A stretch of DNA of 64,000 nt from Lasiosphaeria ovina (taxonomy: Eukaryota > Ascomycota > Sordariomycetes > Sordariales > Lasiosphaeriaceae): contig JAULSN010000002.1 in assembly GCA_033439765.1 (NCBI GenBank), forward strand, positions 4,154,001 to 4,218,000, written 5' to 3'. The position numbers and the translations under genes are program-made. The notes under the pieces are model-generated. The model was given only the letters and a program-made list of their open reading frames with translations. It did not search any database and had not been told where the DNA came from. Below, one piece after another: positions 34,401 to 44,900 of this stretch. Position 1 is the stretch's first letter, and each line of letters starts with the position of its first letter.

Positions 34401-35115
34401 AAACGACAGCGACTCAGGCACAGGCTGGCATGGCAGCAGCTCTTCGTCCACGGTCTCGACCAGCAGCGCCACGACGAGTAGCGATAACAGCTCTTCGAAT
34501 TCCGGGACTTCTCGGTCTGTTCCGATCTCTCGATCTCCTCCTCGGCGTCGACGCCGACTTACGAGGTGGTTCCGCAGACGCCGGGCCAGCACTTCGTCCG
34601 AAGTGACCCATGCGTCGGTGACTAGTTACGATAACTCAGGCGGTAGCGGCTCCGAGACATCCCGCCGCCGAAGTAAGAAGGAGGCGAATGCACACGAAGG
34701 AGTGCTCGGTGCCGTCATGGGATTGCCGGGGCTCCTCCGCCGCAGGTTAGTGGGCAAGCCGGTGAGCGAGGGAAGTAATGCGTCTGGTATGAGGGGGGCA
34801 GTTACAGCTTCCACGGCTTCGGGCAGCTTGGATAACCGGCCCCGGACCAGGTCAACCAGATCAACCAGATCGGGAGAGAGCCCGCCCTCGCCAAAGCAAC
34901 CCGGCGCTGGGGAAAAAGAAAACAAGGATCTCCAGAACGGAGAAAAGCAAGAGACAGAAGATGTGGCAGCGGGCGCGCCCCCGTCTCCGTCGGTTCCTAC
35001 GCCTCCGTCTCCGCCCGTCTTGCGGAATGCCTTTCAGCGGCTTGTGGTTCGCCGTAAGGGCCGGGCTAAGAGCCCCGATACCGAGACGGGAGCCCGCCGA
35101 TCTAAGCGTTCTTAG
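28450..35115 (+). CDS. NLR-type hydrolase-like / ankyrin / CorA-like membrane fusion protein
   Basis: I join 14 exons: 28450-28938, 29007-30308, 30386-31213, 31273-31287, 31344-31529, about 31603-31851, 31912-32308, 32369-32401, 32479-32702, 32776-33384, 33446-33541, 33604-33639, 33708-33816 and 33872-35115. Together they keep frame for 1,938 residues. The acceptor near 31602 is uncertain, and the intron at 30309 would use a GC donor. Residues 1-165 are low complexity. From GLQVIVP (about 167) comes an alpha/beta-hydrolase-like domain of the type found at the N-terminus of fungal NLRs (VDIVAVHD, then LPAEIKDLRVMCYYYYGP). Its nucleophile elbow reads GLGFGC (477-482), so the usual GHSLGG serine is lost. 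About two ankyrin repeats follow (658-730: DEQGRTALHVAA, NNEGQIPLHVAI). The CorA-like family block comes next: RWVHLPANNEQWVHDLF, FMPILGFERHRHRKYL, RRTLDQFSYYML, VDQLWLWALHDGTVITSFP. Two membrane helices follow (about 1477-1500 and 1522-1545), with PKNPEGDTTWPIGEVSGY between them and no GMN motif. A basic Ser-rich tail of about 390 residues ends the protein. The function is inferred to be signalling or allorecognition at a membrane, not proven ion transport. Confidence 0.78.
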
Positions 35116-36020
35116 ACAAGTTTGTCCTTAAATGAAGTCTAGGTCGCTCGGAGGCAACCGAAACTAGTATTATCAAGGCGCCGAAACCTGCCTCTTCTGA
35201 GCAGACTAAAAAGTGGAGGAGATGTACGGACCCTCTCAATCGACATAATTTTTCTATTACCGTTTCATGAAAACGGTTACTTGGTTAGTAATCTCCGTTA
35301 GTAATAGGCAGCCGGTACAACTTTAGAGACCTATACCCATAGCATATACATTAGATAGGTGCAGTTCCTTATTGCGTATTAGTGACAATAATCGATCCCT
35401 TCGACTCTATGGTAAGTACGTCGCAAATTACCAACACAAGCATAACCATCAACCCGCCGTATTTCGGCCGAAGTAGATGAAATCGAGTATTGAATGAGCG
35501 CTGACGCAAGGAGGAGGCCGCAAAATTGGTTGATTTAGGTTAAGTTGTGTGAGAACTGAGAAGAAGCTAAATACACGTTTGACGCGGCAACAACCCCAGA
35601 ACTCGAGACCCACTAAATTTGAGCGGCAGGTCCACAGACTATTGCCTCAACTCTTTTTTTATAGGGGCCTAGGGCGGCTGTAAATCCCCGGCGATCTAGG
35701 CAGATTTTCCCTTTGTGTAACCTCGAGCAATGATGCCCGATGATGGGGCGGCGTTCCACCCAACATTCATTGGTATATGATAATTCTGCTAGATCCACTG
35801 GCAGGTTTAAACGCAACCTCTTGTGTGAGTAGGGTGATAAGCGGCATGACGGGTTGTGTGCGTGGCAAAATATAAAGCACTGTTTGTCGATCATGGTCGA
35901 CGACATTTGTCAGTTCTGAAGCCGTGCTTGTCTTCCTCAAGTCTGTCACGATGAGAATTTGCTAGTACAAGGCGCCTGGAGCATCGAGGCAACTCTGCGC
36001 GAGGTCTATAAGTACGATAC
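35116..36020. other. Degenerate AT-richer spacer between the fusion gene and the HET relic
   Basis: No open frame here shows a recognisable domain. A HET gene would normally have its HET domain in this position, upstream of the surviving C-terminal part, but I cannot see the domain's usual motifs. It may be lost or decayed beyond recognition. Confidence 0.45.
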
Positions 36021-36845
36021 ATGTCTCTGGAAGATACCATGTCAGAAGCCGGCCGGGAAATCATGTACAAAACTGGCCCAGTTCCTAAAGGCGATCGACG
36101 CTGCAGGGAACTTGAGCGCATGCCCTTCGTGGGCGCCCCGATGGGACAAGCCCGAGATCCACTACGCTCTGCGCAGCTGCCGCAGGAAATTCCGAGCGTG
36201 GATCACGCCCGAGTCTTTCGAGCTCGGCGGGGAGCTCACTAGGTCTTTCTTCACGACCCTGGCCGTCTTGGTGGGCAAGATAGCCTTTGCGACGGACCCC
36301 TTCTCGGACGAGCTCGCCGAGGACCTGCCTCGAGCGATTCAATTCTGGAAGAGCATTATTTCGTATGATTCGTCATCCTGCCGGCTGACCCAAATGGAAA
36401 ATTAAAGATGTCTCAGCGCACTTTGACAGCGGATAAACAAATGGTGGAAATGGTGGACTCGGGAGATAAGGCCGATATTTTAGGGTTATGCTGTGGGGAT
36501 AGCTGGGCCAACTTTGCCGCATTCTGGACCTATCTGTACCGCTAGGGCCAAGAGGTCCCCGAGCTAGAGGGGGCTGCACAGAACGGGTTTCACGGCGACT
36601 TCATGAAAGAGGCTGCCGAGGTGTGCCGGAACCGCCGCGTGTTCTACACGGATAACGGGTATTTCGGGGTTGGCCCCAAGATTCTCCAAGAGGGCGACAT
36701 GGTTTTCGTCTTGCCCCTGTCCGTTCCCTTTGTATTGCGGCCCCAGGGGGGTCACTACATTCTGGCGGGAGAGTGCTATGTTGACGGTGTTATGAAGGGA
36801 GAAATGATGCGGGGGGCCAACATCCAAAGGGCCGAGATCCATTGA
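36021..36845 (+). pseudogene. Relic of a HET (heterokaryon incompatibility) gene, C-terminal portion
   Basis: Three pieces in two frames together match the C-terminal half of fungal HET proteins. Piece 1 (from 36021) reads MSLEDTMSEAGREIMYKTG. Piece 2 (from about 36124 to a TAA at 36403) begins PSWAPRWDKP, the typical PSWVPDW-like element, in a frame shifted by one base at a run of three C (36123-36125). Piece 3 (from about 36409) contains SWANFAAFWTYLYR, an in-frame TAG at 36543-36545, then CRNRRVFYTDNGYFGVGP, QEGDMVFVLPL and LAGECYVDGVM, ending at TGA 36843. The last block is the signature C-terminus of HET proteins (R-R-x-F, G-x-x-G-x-G-P, GD-V-x-LL, ECYVHGIM). The HET domain itself is not visible. 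The gene is broken by at least one frameshift and one stop. Confidence 0.78.
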
Positions 36846-37691
36846 GGTATAGACTGACGCGCTACATTTAAGAAATCGCGATTCGACTAAGTCGAAGGCG
36901 TTGCAACTGTTGCGTGTAGCTAGAAGGATTTAGCGGAATTGAGAGGAAGTAAAGTTGGCTATGCCTAGTTTCGATGGTAATCCAAGTCTAACAATAGAAG
37001 TCGAAATATCTTCAATAGGTGGGAGACGTTCTTCCTGCACATACGAGGATTAATCACAGCGCAAGACTTACCCCTTCAAATTGTTTTGCTGCAGTCCGTG
37101 CGTTGGCATCTTAGGGGGAAGGAATATATAGCTAGGCGGCTGGTGCAATATGTTATATACCGGGCCACCGGAGATTTAAAAATTGATCTTGAGCATCGTC
37201 TTGAAGTAGTATGATTAGTCCTTTGATAATTTGAGTGCGTGATATGTGTTTTGCTGCACAAGTGTTCGTAATAATGAGTAAACGGCATGGATGTGTCTTG
37301 AGAGAAGGAGCGACGTTCACTTCCACATTGGTCAATGCTCAGGACTAACACATTTAACCCTAACCCTGTACCAAGCAGCAAGGCTAAGGGACAAGAGAAG
37401 GCGCTGGAAAGGAAAACGCCACACTAGCCGAGGCTGAGAAATGCAGCCCGCAGCAATTCCTCGCGACCGCGACTTTAAGTTTTGCTGGACTGCATCCTTG
37501 CGACTGACTTCCCCGACGGACCCCTCACCTTCAAACCCACGACGAGACCTACGGCGCGCGCGCCCATGCATAGCAGCCGACGACATTCATTTCTAGTCTC
37601 GTTATCAATAGCCCAAGGCCACCAAGCAGCGAGATCCAGTCAGCTACCCAGCAGCTTCAGCGGCCCGTTTAGCTAGCAGCACGCCGCCATC
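36846..37691. promoter_or_regulatory. Region upstream of RDS3
   Basis: About 850 bp lie between the HET relic and RDS3. The left half is AT-rich with no reading frame of note. The right half is the likely RDS3 promoter and contains a telomere-like TTAACCCTAACCCT box at 37354-37367. Confidence 0.5.
37354..37367 (-). promoter_or_regulatory. Telomere-repeat-like box (telobox) upstream of RDS3
   Basis: TTAACCCTAACCCT is two and a third units of the fungal telomere repeat TTAGGG read on the minus strand, 325 bp before the RDS3 start. Such boxes can bind Myb-type telobox proteins such as Tbf1-like factors. A regulatory role here is inference. Confidence 0.45.
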
Positions 37692-38218
37692 ATGTCTCGC
37701 CATCACCCGTGAGTCTTTCTTGCCGTCCTCACCGAGTTGCAAACGCACAACCCCCCCTCCCCAAGAAGGCAAAGGCAACGGGAAAGAAGAAAAGAACCAT
37801 AGCTAACAGAAGGGGTGAAAAAAAAAACAGCGACCTCGTCATGTGCCGCAAGCAGTCGGGCATCGCCATCGGGCGGCTCTGCGACAAGTGCGACGGCAAG
37901 TGCCCCGTGTGCGACTCGTACGTGCGGCCGACGACGCTGGTGCGCATCTGCGACGAGTGCAGCTTCGGCAACTACCAGAATAAGTGCGTCGTGTGCGGCG
38001 GCGAAGGGATCTCGGACGCCTTTTATTGTTTTGAGTGCACGCGCCTCGAGAAGGACCGTGATGGCTGCCCGAAGATTATCAATTTGGGTAGTTCGAGGAC
38101 GGATGTCAGTATATTCTCTCTCTTTCCTTTTTGTTGTTGTTTTAAATGTATATGTGCTAACATGACCAAAAAAAAACAGCTGTTCTACCAAAAAAAAACA
38201 AATCGCACTTTCACCTAG
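37692..38218 (+). CDS. RDS3: Rds3/PHF5A, SF3b zinc-finger subunit of U2 snRNP
   Basis: Three exons (37692-37708, 37831-38104, 38180-38218) encode 109 residues, against 110 in human PHF5A. The first exon holds only MSRHHP. Introns are 122 and 75 nt. The first has a CTAAC branch site at about 37803 and ends in AAAAACAG, and the second ends AAACAG. The protein reads [32 protein letters not shown] and onward through [20 protein letters not shown] to [19 protein letters not shown]. It carries all the CxxC pairs that bind three zinc ions in the trefoil knot of this family. It acts in the spliceosome at branch-site recognition with Hsh155/SF3B1. The last residues ([12 protein letters not shown]) are less basic than the usual KKYGFKK ending. 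Confidence 0.95.
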
Positions 38219-38925
38219 CACTCGAGCGGCCCGGGCCTGGGCTAGAGTGGCTCTTTTTTTCTCTCTTCTTTTATTGTCTGTCTGTCTGCTTCTCTCGCCA
38301 GCAGCTTTGGAGGCGCCTTTCCGCGATGTCCTCCACGATCATCCGCCGACCTCGTTTCTTCTCTCCGCTTTAGCTACGATAGAGACGACGGAGCGGAATG
38401 CATCACACGGTGCAGACGGGACGGGACCAAATGGGCAGCAGCAAAGTCGGTCGGCTGGGTGGTTTTTATTTTCTCTTTCTTCAAAATAGGCTTGGGGCGT
38501 TGATGGCGTTTCATGTCGAGCAAATGGGGTATGTAAAAGTTGCATCTGAATCTCATGTTATCTTGGATTACACCTGCTATTTCTCAGACCATGTTTAACT
38601 GAGCAAAAAACCGGTTTAGATACCGCACCAAAGGAAACGAGACGGAAGATGAAGAGGGATGTGTAAATATTCCATGGTTGTGGTTTCGTATTATTGATAC
38701 CCAAAACCGACTACATGCCGTGCTGCATTACACATACGTGCCTGCCAATGTGCCTACCTACTCAAAAAGACAACGCCAACTAAGAAGCCAATGTGCGCCT
38801 CCCCTAATGCGAGTAAACAAGTAAACTGTGGCACAAAGATATACAAGAAGGTATTAAAAACCGCCAGTCCCAAAACCGACACCACAAAGGCAACAATAAG
38901 CAGCCCCGCAAATGCACTGCACGTA
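38219..38925. other. Convergent intergenic region between RDS3 and PEX26
   Basis: These 707 bp between two stop codons contain T-rich and pyrimidine tracts (38247-38300) typical of 3' ends. I see no gene in it. Confidence 0.5.
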
Positions 38926-40459
38926 TTATATATAACTAACTTTAACGCCCATGCCGGCCGTCGCCTTGACCTTGCCCCAGCCCGTGCCGAGGATGCGGGC
39001 AATCCGCTCGCGGATGCTGCGGCGGCCAAACATCAAGAGCAGCGCCACGATGAACGCGAGCGTCCGGTACAAGAGCACCGGGTTGGCGTGGAAGGACAGC
39101 GCCGCGCGCTCGACGAGCGTGCGGAGGTTGGCCAACACCATGGCCGCTTTGGTGCCAAAGGACGGCGGCGTGGCGGCGGCGGCTTTGCTCTTCTTGGTCG
39201 AAGACGGCAGGGGCCGTGATATGCTGCCGCTGCCGCTGCTTGGCTGGGGATTCCTGCTGCTGCTGCTGCTGATGGTTCCCTTGCGGTCGCGTGTGCTGCG
39301 GTCGATGCCGTAGTCCACCTCGCCCGAGGAGGATGACGAGGACGAGGACGAGGACGACGACGCGGCAGAGACGGCCTCGCGCCGCGCGCGCCCCTCGTCT
39401 AGACGCTTCCGCTCGCGCTCCTCGTTCTCGGCCCGCAGTCTCCGGCTCTCCTCGATGCCGCGGCGGAGCTCGTCGTCGCGCCGCTGGCGGTCCTCCTGCT
39501 CGCGCCGCTCGGCATCCTTCTGGTCGTCCTGCAGGCTCTGTAGCGCCTGTAGGAAGGCGTCGCGCCGCTCCTCGTCGAGCACGGGGCTCATGCTGATGAA
39601 CTCGCGGGCGTAGTCCCACTCGTTGTTGCGCAGCAGGACGTGCAGCGTGTACAGCTCGAGGATCTTGACCCGCGCGTTCAGGTCCCGCGGCGTGTCGGCG
39701 CCGCCGCTGTGCGACGGCCCCTTGCCGGGGGCAGGCGATTGGAACCGCCGCGGCGACGACGGGGGGAACCGCTCCGAGATGGCGTCCAGGTTCGGCGTGC
39801 GCGCCGCCGCCAAGTAGTTCTCGAGGCGTTTCTGGTTCAGCGTCTGGGTCTTGGCGTGTGCGAGAAGAATCGTTGCCCTGCAACATTATCATAAAACATT
39901 AGCGCCTGATTCGCGAGAAGGGAGGGAAATGGGGGTTGCCGTACAAGTTAATGACCACGTCCGAGTCCACGTCGCCTTCGACGCCGTGGTAGCCGTTGCT
40001 GACCACTTCCTCCCACACGTGGCCGTCGCGGACCTTGGCGCAGAGCGTCCTCCATTCCTGGGTGCCGAACGCATCCTTGCCCTCGTCGGCGTCCAGCTCG
40101 AGGATCGCGTTAAGGATGGTGAGATACAGGCTCCAGACCTTGATCCTCGTCGACCTCGACGCCCGCGCGACGGGGGCGGGCTCAAAGGCCTCGCCGTTGG
40201 GGTCGTCGGGCGGCGGCGGCGCAACGAGCGGCAGGACCGTCGAGAGCGCCTCGGGCAGCCGACGCGTCAGGAACAGGGTCGACGCCTGGCGGTATGTCTT
40301 GGAGATGCTGGAGGCCGAGTAGTTGCGCGCCGATGCTGTGGAGGATGAAAGCGATGAGATGGAGGCCGACAGGAGGTGTGGTCTTGTCGCTGATGACGAG
40401 TACGAGTCCGTAGCCGTCGGGCTCGGGGCCTCGGTGAAAGATGCTCTGCTGGAAGCCAT
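38926..40459 (-). CDS. PEX26: Peroxin 26 (tail-anchored peroxisomal membrane protein)
   Basis: Two exons (40459-39945, 39877-38926) encode 488 residues. The 67-nt intron joins [17 protein letters not shown]. The N-terminus is Ser-rich, followed by [20 protein letters not shown], a helical segment typical of fungal Pex26, and then [19 protein letters not shown]. The C-terminal half has [20 protein letters not shown], a charged coiled-coil-like stretch (about 300-360), a run of twelve serines, and a single hydrophobic segment near the end ([20 protein letters not shown]) followed by basic residues. This is the layout of a tail-anchored protein. In Neurospora and relatives Pex26 docks the Pex1-Pex6 AAA complex on peroxisomes to recycle Pex5 and Pex20. 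The family call is from the overall pattern, without a search. Confidence 0.75.
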
Positions 40460-40488
40460 CGGCTGGACTGTACGATTCTCAAGTGGGC

Positions 40489-40502
40489 GTGTGTGTGTGT
40501 GT
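40489..40502. repeat. Short GT dinucleotide run just upstream of PEX26
   Basis: Seven GT units, continuing as an imperfect GTAT/GTGT tract, lie about 30 bp upstream of the PEX26 start codon on its promoter or leader side. Confidence 0.85.
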
Positions 40503-41315
40503 ATGTGTGTATTTGCACGTAGGTGTTTACGCGCACGTCTCTATCGGATTCGAGAGGGAGGAGGCGTTCGCATCTGCAAGGTCCCGGCAGGAGGGGTAGC
40601 GGGCCTGAGAAATGGATATACGGCAATGGCAGGCTTGTTCGTCTTGACCTCTGGATGTCTCCCGCTGTCGCTGTCCCTCTGCGACGGATCTGCGGCTTGC
40701 TTAATTAATTGCTAGCGCAGAGTCACGGCCATGGCGCGAGGACCTCGGGGGAAATTCCGAATTGCGGTTTCGGTTCAAACGATTCACCAAAATAAGGGTT
40801 CATCGAGAACAGCGCGCAGCAGCGGCCATGGCATGGGCCGGGTTCAGGAGGCGGATGCGGAGGTGGAGGCAGTTGCTACCGCTGGCTCTGTGGGGATTCT
40901 GTTGACGTTGTTTTGTCCGGTGACGTGAAAAGGGCGGCTGGGGTTGGCTCTTCGGTGATTGAGCATTCCAGCTTCCTGGGCCTCGGTTGCCGACGGCTAG
41001 TGGGGCAGCTTGGGGAGTGCAACTGGTTTAGAGCACGACTTTGATTAGGCCTAGACTTCTACGGAGATACAGGTGCTGAGCTAACTAAGTTGACTTTCCT
41101 GGTAGCTTGCACATGCACGTAGAAAACGTCTGGGACTGAAGTAAACAACCATTTGCATGAAGATTAATTAGTGCATACGTAGCAACGTTTATATGCAAGC
41201 AACCTCGTGAACCATTTCCCGTGCCTAGGTACCTACTTTCTAAGTCGACAGCAATATCCGTATCCAGACCTAAAGATACAAGAAACCCCGTGCTTCTCTC
41301 TGTGTCGGCCACAGC

Positions 41316-41327
41316 AGGGTTAGGGTT
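41316..41327 (+). promoter_or_regulatory. Telomere-repeat-like box
   Basis: AGGGTTAGGGTT is two units of the TTAGGG telomere repeat, about 0.86 kb upstream of the PEX26 start and 0.6 kb beyond the UTP10 stop. Whether it regulates either gene is unknown. Confidence 0.35.
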
Positions 41328-41919
41328 CACACTGATAAAACCAAGTTGTACGGTTTCAGTGAGCATTATGAGATTATGATGGAAAAGAGAAAAGGCATGA
41401 ATAAAAAGAAAGGCATGCGGTTTGTACTGATCCAAGACCGCCCCGAGTCAACACAAACTCGGCCCGATTCGGCCGCTGAACCGATGCTGTTGATGTCTGG
41501 CTAGGCTCACTAGCATCTCGACCCCGGCCCGACTACTCTACTTCTCCACGCTCTGCTCGAGGCATCTACGTTACAATAAGCTCGGCCTAGTTTTAATAGA
41601 TAAATGATAATAGTATCTTGTCCGTCGCGCAAAACACGCAACGCTGAATAGACAGACAGTTTTGTTGACACGTCTCCTATCCGACAACTCTCGACGGCCC
41701 AGGGCCTTCATGTACTAACACGACTATCCAACCCACCACTCGACATGCCAAAAGCACATGGGCCTTTTTCCGCAAAAATACACACCTCAGGTGAGCCTCA
41801 AACCCAGAACACCGCTGCTGTATCTTGACTATGTGACATAAGCTTCCTCTTCAACCCCCGTACCTGTCCAAACGTTGCCGGAGTACGTACATACCCAACC
41901 GCCCTAGAGCAGGGTTACA

Positions 41920-44900
41920 CTACTGCAACATCGAGTCCAGGCTCTCTCCTAGTGTTTGCTCGATGGCCACGATCCAGCGGCGATTCTCCCGCTCTACTGT
42001 CTCGTCGTCGTCGTCTTGTAGCTCGCTGATATACGGCAGCATCTCAGGCAGCGACTGCAGCCACTCCTCGCCCAGACGAGCCGTCAGCTCCTGCTCGCAC
42101 TTCACCACCGCCAGGCGCACGGCGGGCTGCTCCGATCGGAGATGTTTAAGCAGCGCTCCGTTCAACTCCTTGTAGTGCTCCTTTGAGTCGGCAGCTGCGG
42201 CGAGCTCCACAACAGCTAGCGCAAGCTCCTCGGTCGACTCGATAGTTCCCGCCAACAGGAACTGCCCTGTAAGTACAGGGGCAACGGCGTTGAAGTGCGC
42301 GGGTGCTTGCCAGAACCCATCCTGGTCATGTTCGAAGCACTTAATCAGAGTGCAGAGGACTTGCTTCCACAGCTCCTTCTCGCCTGCCTCCTTAAAATCC
42401 GTTTTGCCCAGGACAGCGACTGCGCTCTCCACGATATTAGACGCATAGCTGGTCACAATTGACTTGAGGCTGCCGAAGAAGGTATCCAGTAACGAGTACA
42501 GACTCAGTAGGCGCAACGTCCTCCCAGCGACGTCGCTCTTGGGGAGCCCCGACCACGACCACTCGACAAACCGGGCAAACACGGGTCGGAAAGCGGCGTC
42601 GTTTAGCTTGTATATCATCTTGAGAGCATCATCGTTGATAGCGCTCTCGACCTGAGCAAGTTCCGTTGCTCCAAGCTCGCCAGTTTGGTTGGTAGCATTA
42701 AGTCTCCTCAGGTCGAGAGCACTGAGGAAAATGGCCGAGATGGAGGTAATGTTTTTGGCGATAACTGACTTGGGGTGTTTTTCGAGGGCCATGCCAACAA
42801 TTTGGAGGTATTCGGTGAGGGCCTGTTGTCTGTTAGTTACTGCTCCTGTATATACTTTGTCGAGCTCTCTTACCGCGAAACCCGAGGCAGCCGCATGGGC
42901 CCAGTTCTTCTCCAGGGCAACAAATAGTGCCTTCGGATCAACCAGCTTCGCCAGGAGCTGAAGGCAGTGGGATCGATTGCTATTCGATTCTTCGTCGAGA
43001 CCAGCGGCCGCCGACGAGTTCGAGCAAGCCAGCAACCGATCAAGGTAAGCGCCCGACATCATGTACGGAATGTGCTGAGCCAGCGCTGCTATAAAGGCAT
43101 ATGCCGCATTGTGAAGCTCCGGGTTTGGCTTTTCGCCACCAATGCTCTCTTCGATATAAGCCAGTGCCTTGGGAATTGCCGCCGGGAGCACAGGCACGAT
43201 GCCGTCTTGCAAGACGTCGACGAGCGAGGCCAGACACAAAAGGGCCATGATGCGGAGGGTCTGAGATGACTGGCCAAGGCAGTGGTCGCCCACAATTGTC
43301 GCCGCGGCAGCTGCGACCGCCTCAATATCCTTCTTGCCATACTTCTCGGCGATCTTGTCGACACAAGTCACTGCCGTGTGCTTGTAGTCCATGTCATCCG
43401 ACTCTCGAATAACAGCAGTGAGCTGGGGCAAGAAAGCGAGCAAGGCCGTCCTCGACTTCGGGTCCGTGCTGCCTTCGCTGTCCACACGCAGCTCGAGGGC
43501 TCGCAAAACCTTCTGCCGCAGTCCAACCTTGGGCCGATCGAGCAGAGCTTCCACGCTCTTGATGAACTCGGCGATTGATAACAGGTTCAGAAGATTCGAC
43601 AGCGCGTCGCCGCAGCGGTTGTACAGGGGCTTTTTGGTCTTGACAGTGCTTGCGAGCGTGAGCAGGCTCTCTAGCAGTGTGGCGTAAAGATCACGAATCC
43701 TGGCCGAGTCCATGTCGTCCCTCTCAGCCAACTGGGTAATTTCCCGTCTCAGCCGCCGGTTCGCAAGTAGGTGTGGCAAAAGCGCGAGCTGCTTTGTCGC
43801 GGTTTTTGCAGGGTCCTTCTCACCATGATCGTTCTTTCCAAGGAGCGTGGCCGACAAAGTGGGCTTCGGCTTGAAAATGTCGCTGACCAGGTCCAGGAAC
43901 TTGATCAAAGTCTGCAGTTGGATTTCAACAGAGAAGTGGCTCAAGAGCTGGGTGGTGAATGAGACCATGCTATCTGTGGCACCATACTTGTCCACAAACA
44001 TGGCGAGCACCGCGAAGAGGAAATCTTCTGGCCCAAGGTTTTCGATCAGAGACACGAACAGACCGTACTTTCGGTGAGAGGGTACGTGTTCGTAGGCAGT
44101 TACGAAACTCGTGAGAAGTTCCGATGTGCTTGCCACAAGGTTTCTCCGAGTCCTGCGGAATGTGTCGATTAGAGGAGGAATTACCTCCTTGACGGTCTGG
44201 TTAATGACATGAGCCGAGTAGTCGTCGGCCTGCTTGAGCACTGAGCCGCCCATGAAAGTGAAAATGGGCATCACACTCTGCAGCACAACCTCGGGAGCGG
44301 TTTTCGCCAGACTGGCCACAAGAAGCAACGCGGCATTGATAACGGTGGGGCTGGATGATTTCTGAATGCAGGCCGCCAATACGTCTCCATGACCTACGGA
44401 TGCATCAATCGTCAAGTTTTTGTCGTTCTTGAAGGCTGGCATCATTGCCAGGAGGCTGCTTAGCACAAGGTTTTGAAGATACCCCAGTTCCGAACCAATA
44501 AGAGTCCGGAGATGTTGAAGGTCTGCCAGGGCGTTGAAGAGGCTCGTGAGCAGTTCCGGGTGGTCTTGTGGGTTGGATTCCTGGACAAGTTCCAAAATAA
44601 ACGTGGTATTGTTCAGAACGGCGTTGAGCTCTGGGCTACCTTGCAGGCTAACGCTTCGGTTTTGCTCTGACGCACTGACCCGCCTCCGTTTGGCCGCTGG
44701 CGGCTCAATGACCATATTGACGCCTTCCTGCAGAGTCTGGAGAAAGTCAAGGAGTATGTCAGTTGTGAGTTCCACCTTCCGCAGGAGGTCAGCAGCCTCG
44801 GCAGGAATGGAACTCGGTCCAGACGAGGGTCGGGAAACGGTTTGCGAAAGAGCGAGCATTATCTTCGCCATGGAAAACCGCGTATCGGACTTCATTGACG

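Larger units (their letters stand above)
40460..41919. other. 1.46-kb intergenic region between UTP10 3' end and PEX26 5' end
   Basis: Both flanking genes are on the minus strand, so the right part is UTP10 3' sequence and the left part the PEX26 promoter. It includes a telomere-like AGGGTTAGGGTT at 41316-41327 and a TAGGTACCTA palindrome at about 41225. No gene is seen. Confidence 0.5.

Noticed and set aside
35613..35906. 97-codon minus-strand frame near the HET relic
   Set aside because: No HET or other motif is visible on either strand here, and it is likely a chance frame in decayed DNA.
38942..39892. 316-codon minus-strand frame rich in Arg and Ala
   Set aside because: It is a shifted frame of PEX26 exon 2. 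The other frame carries the peroxin motifs and the tail anchor.
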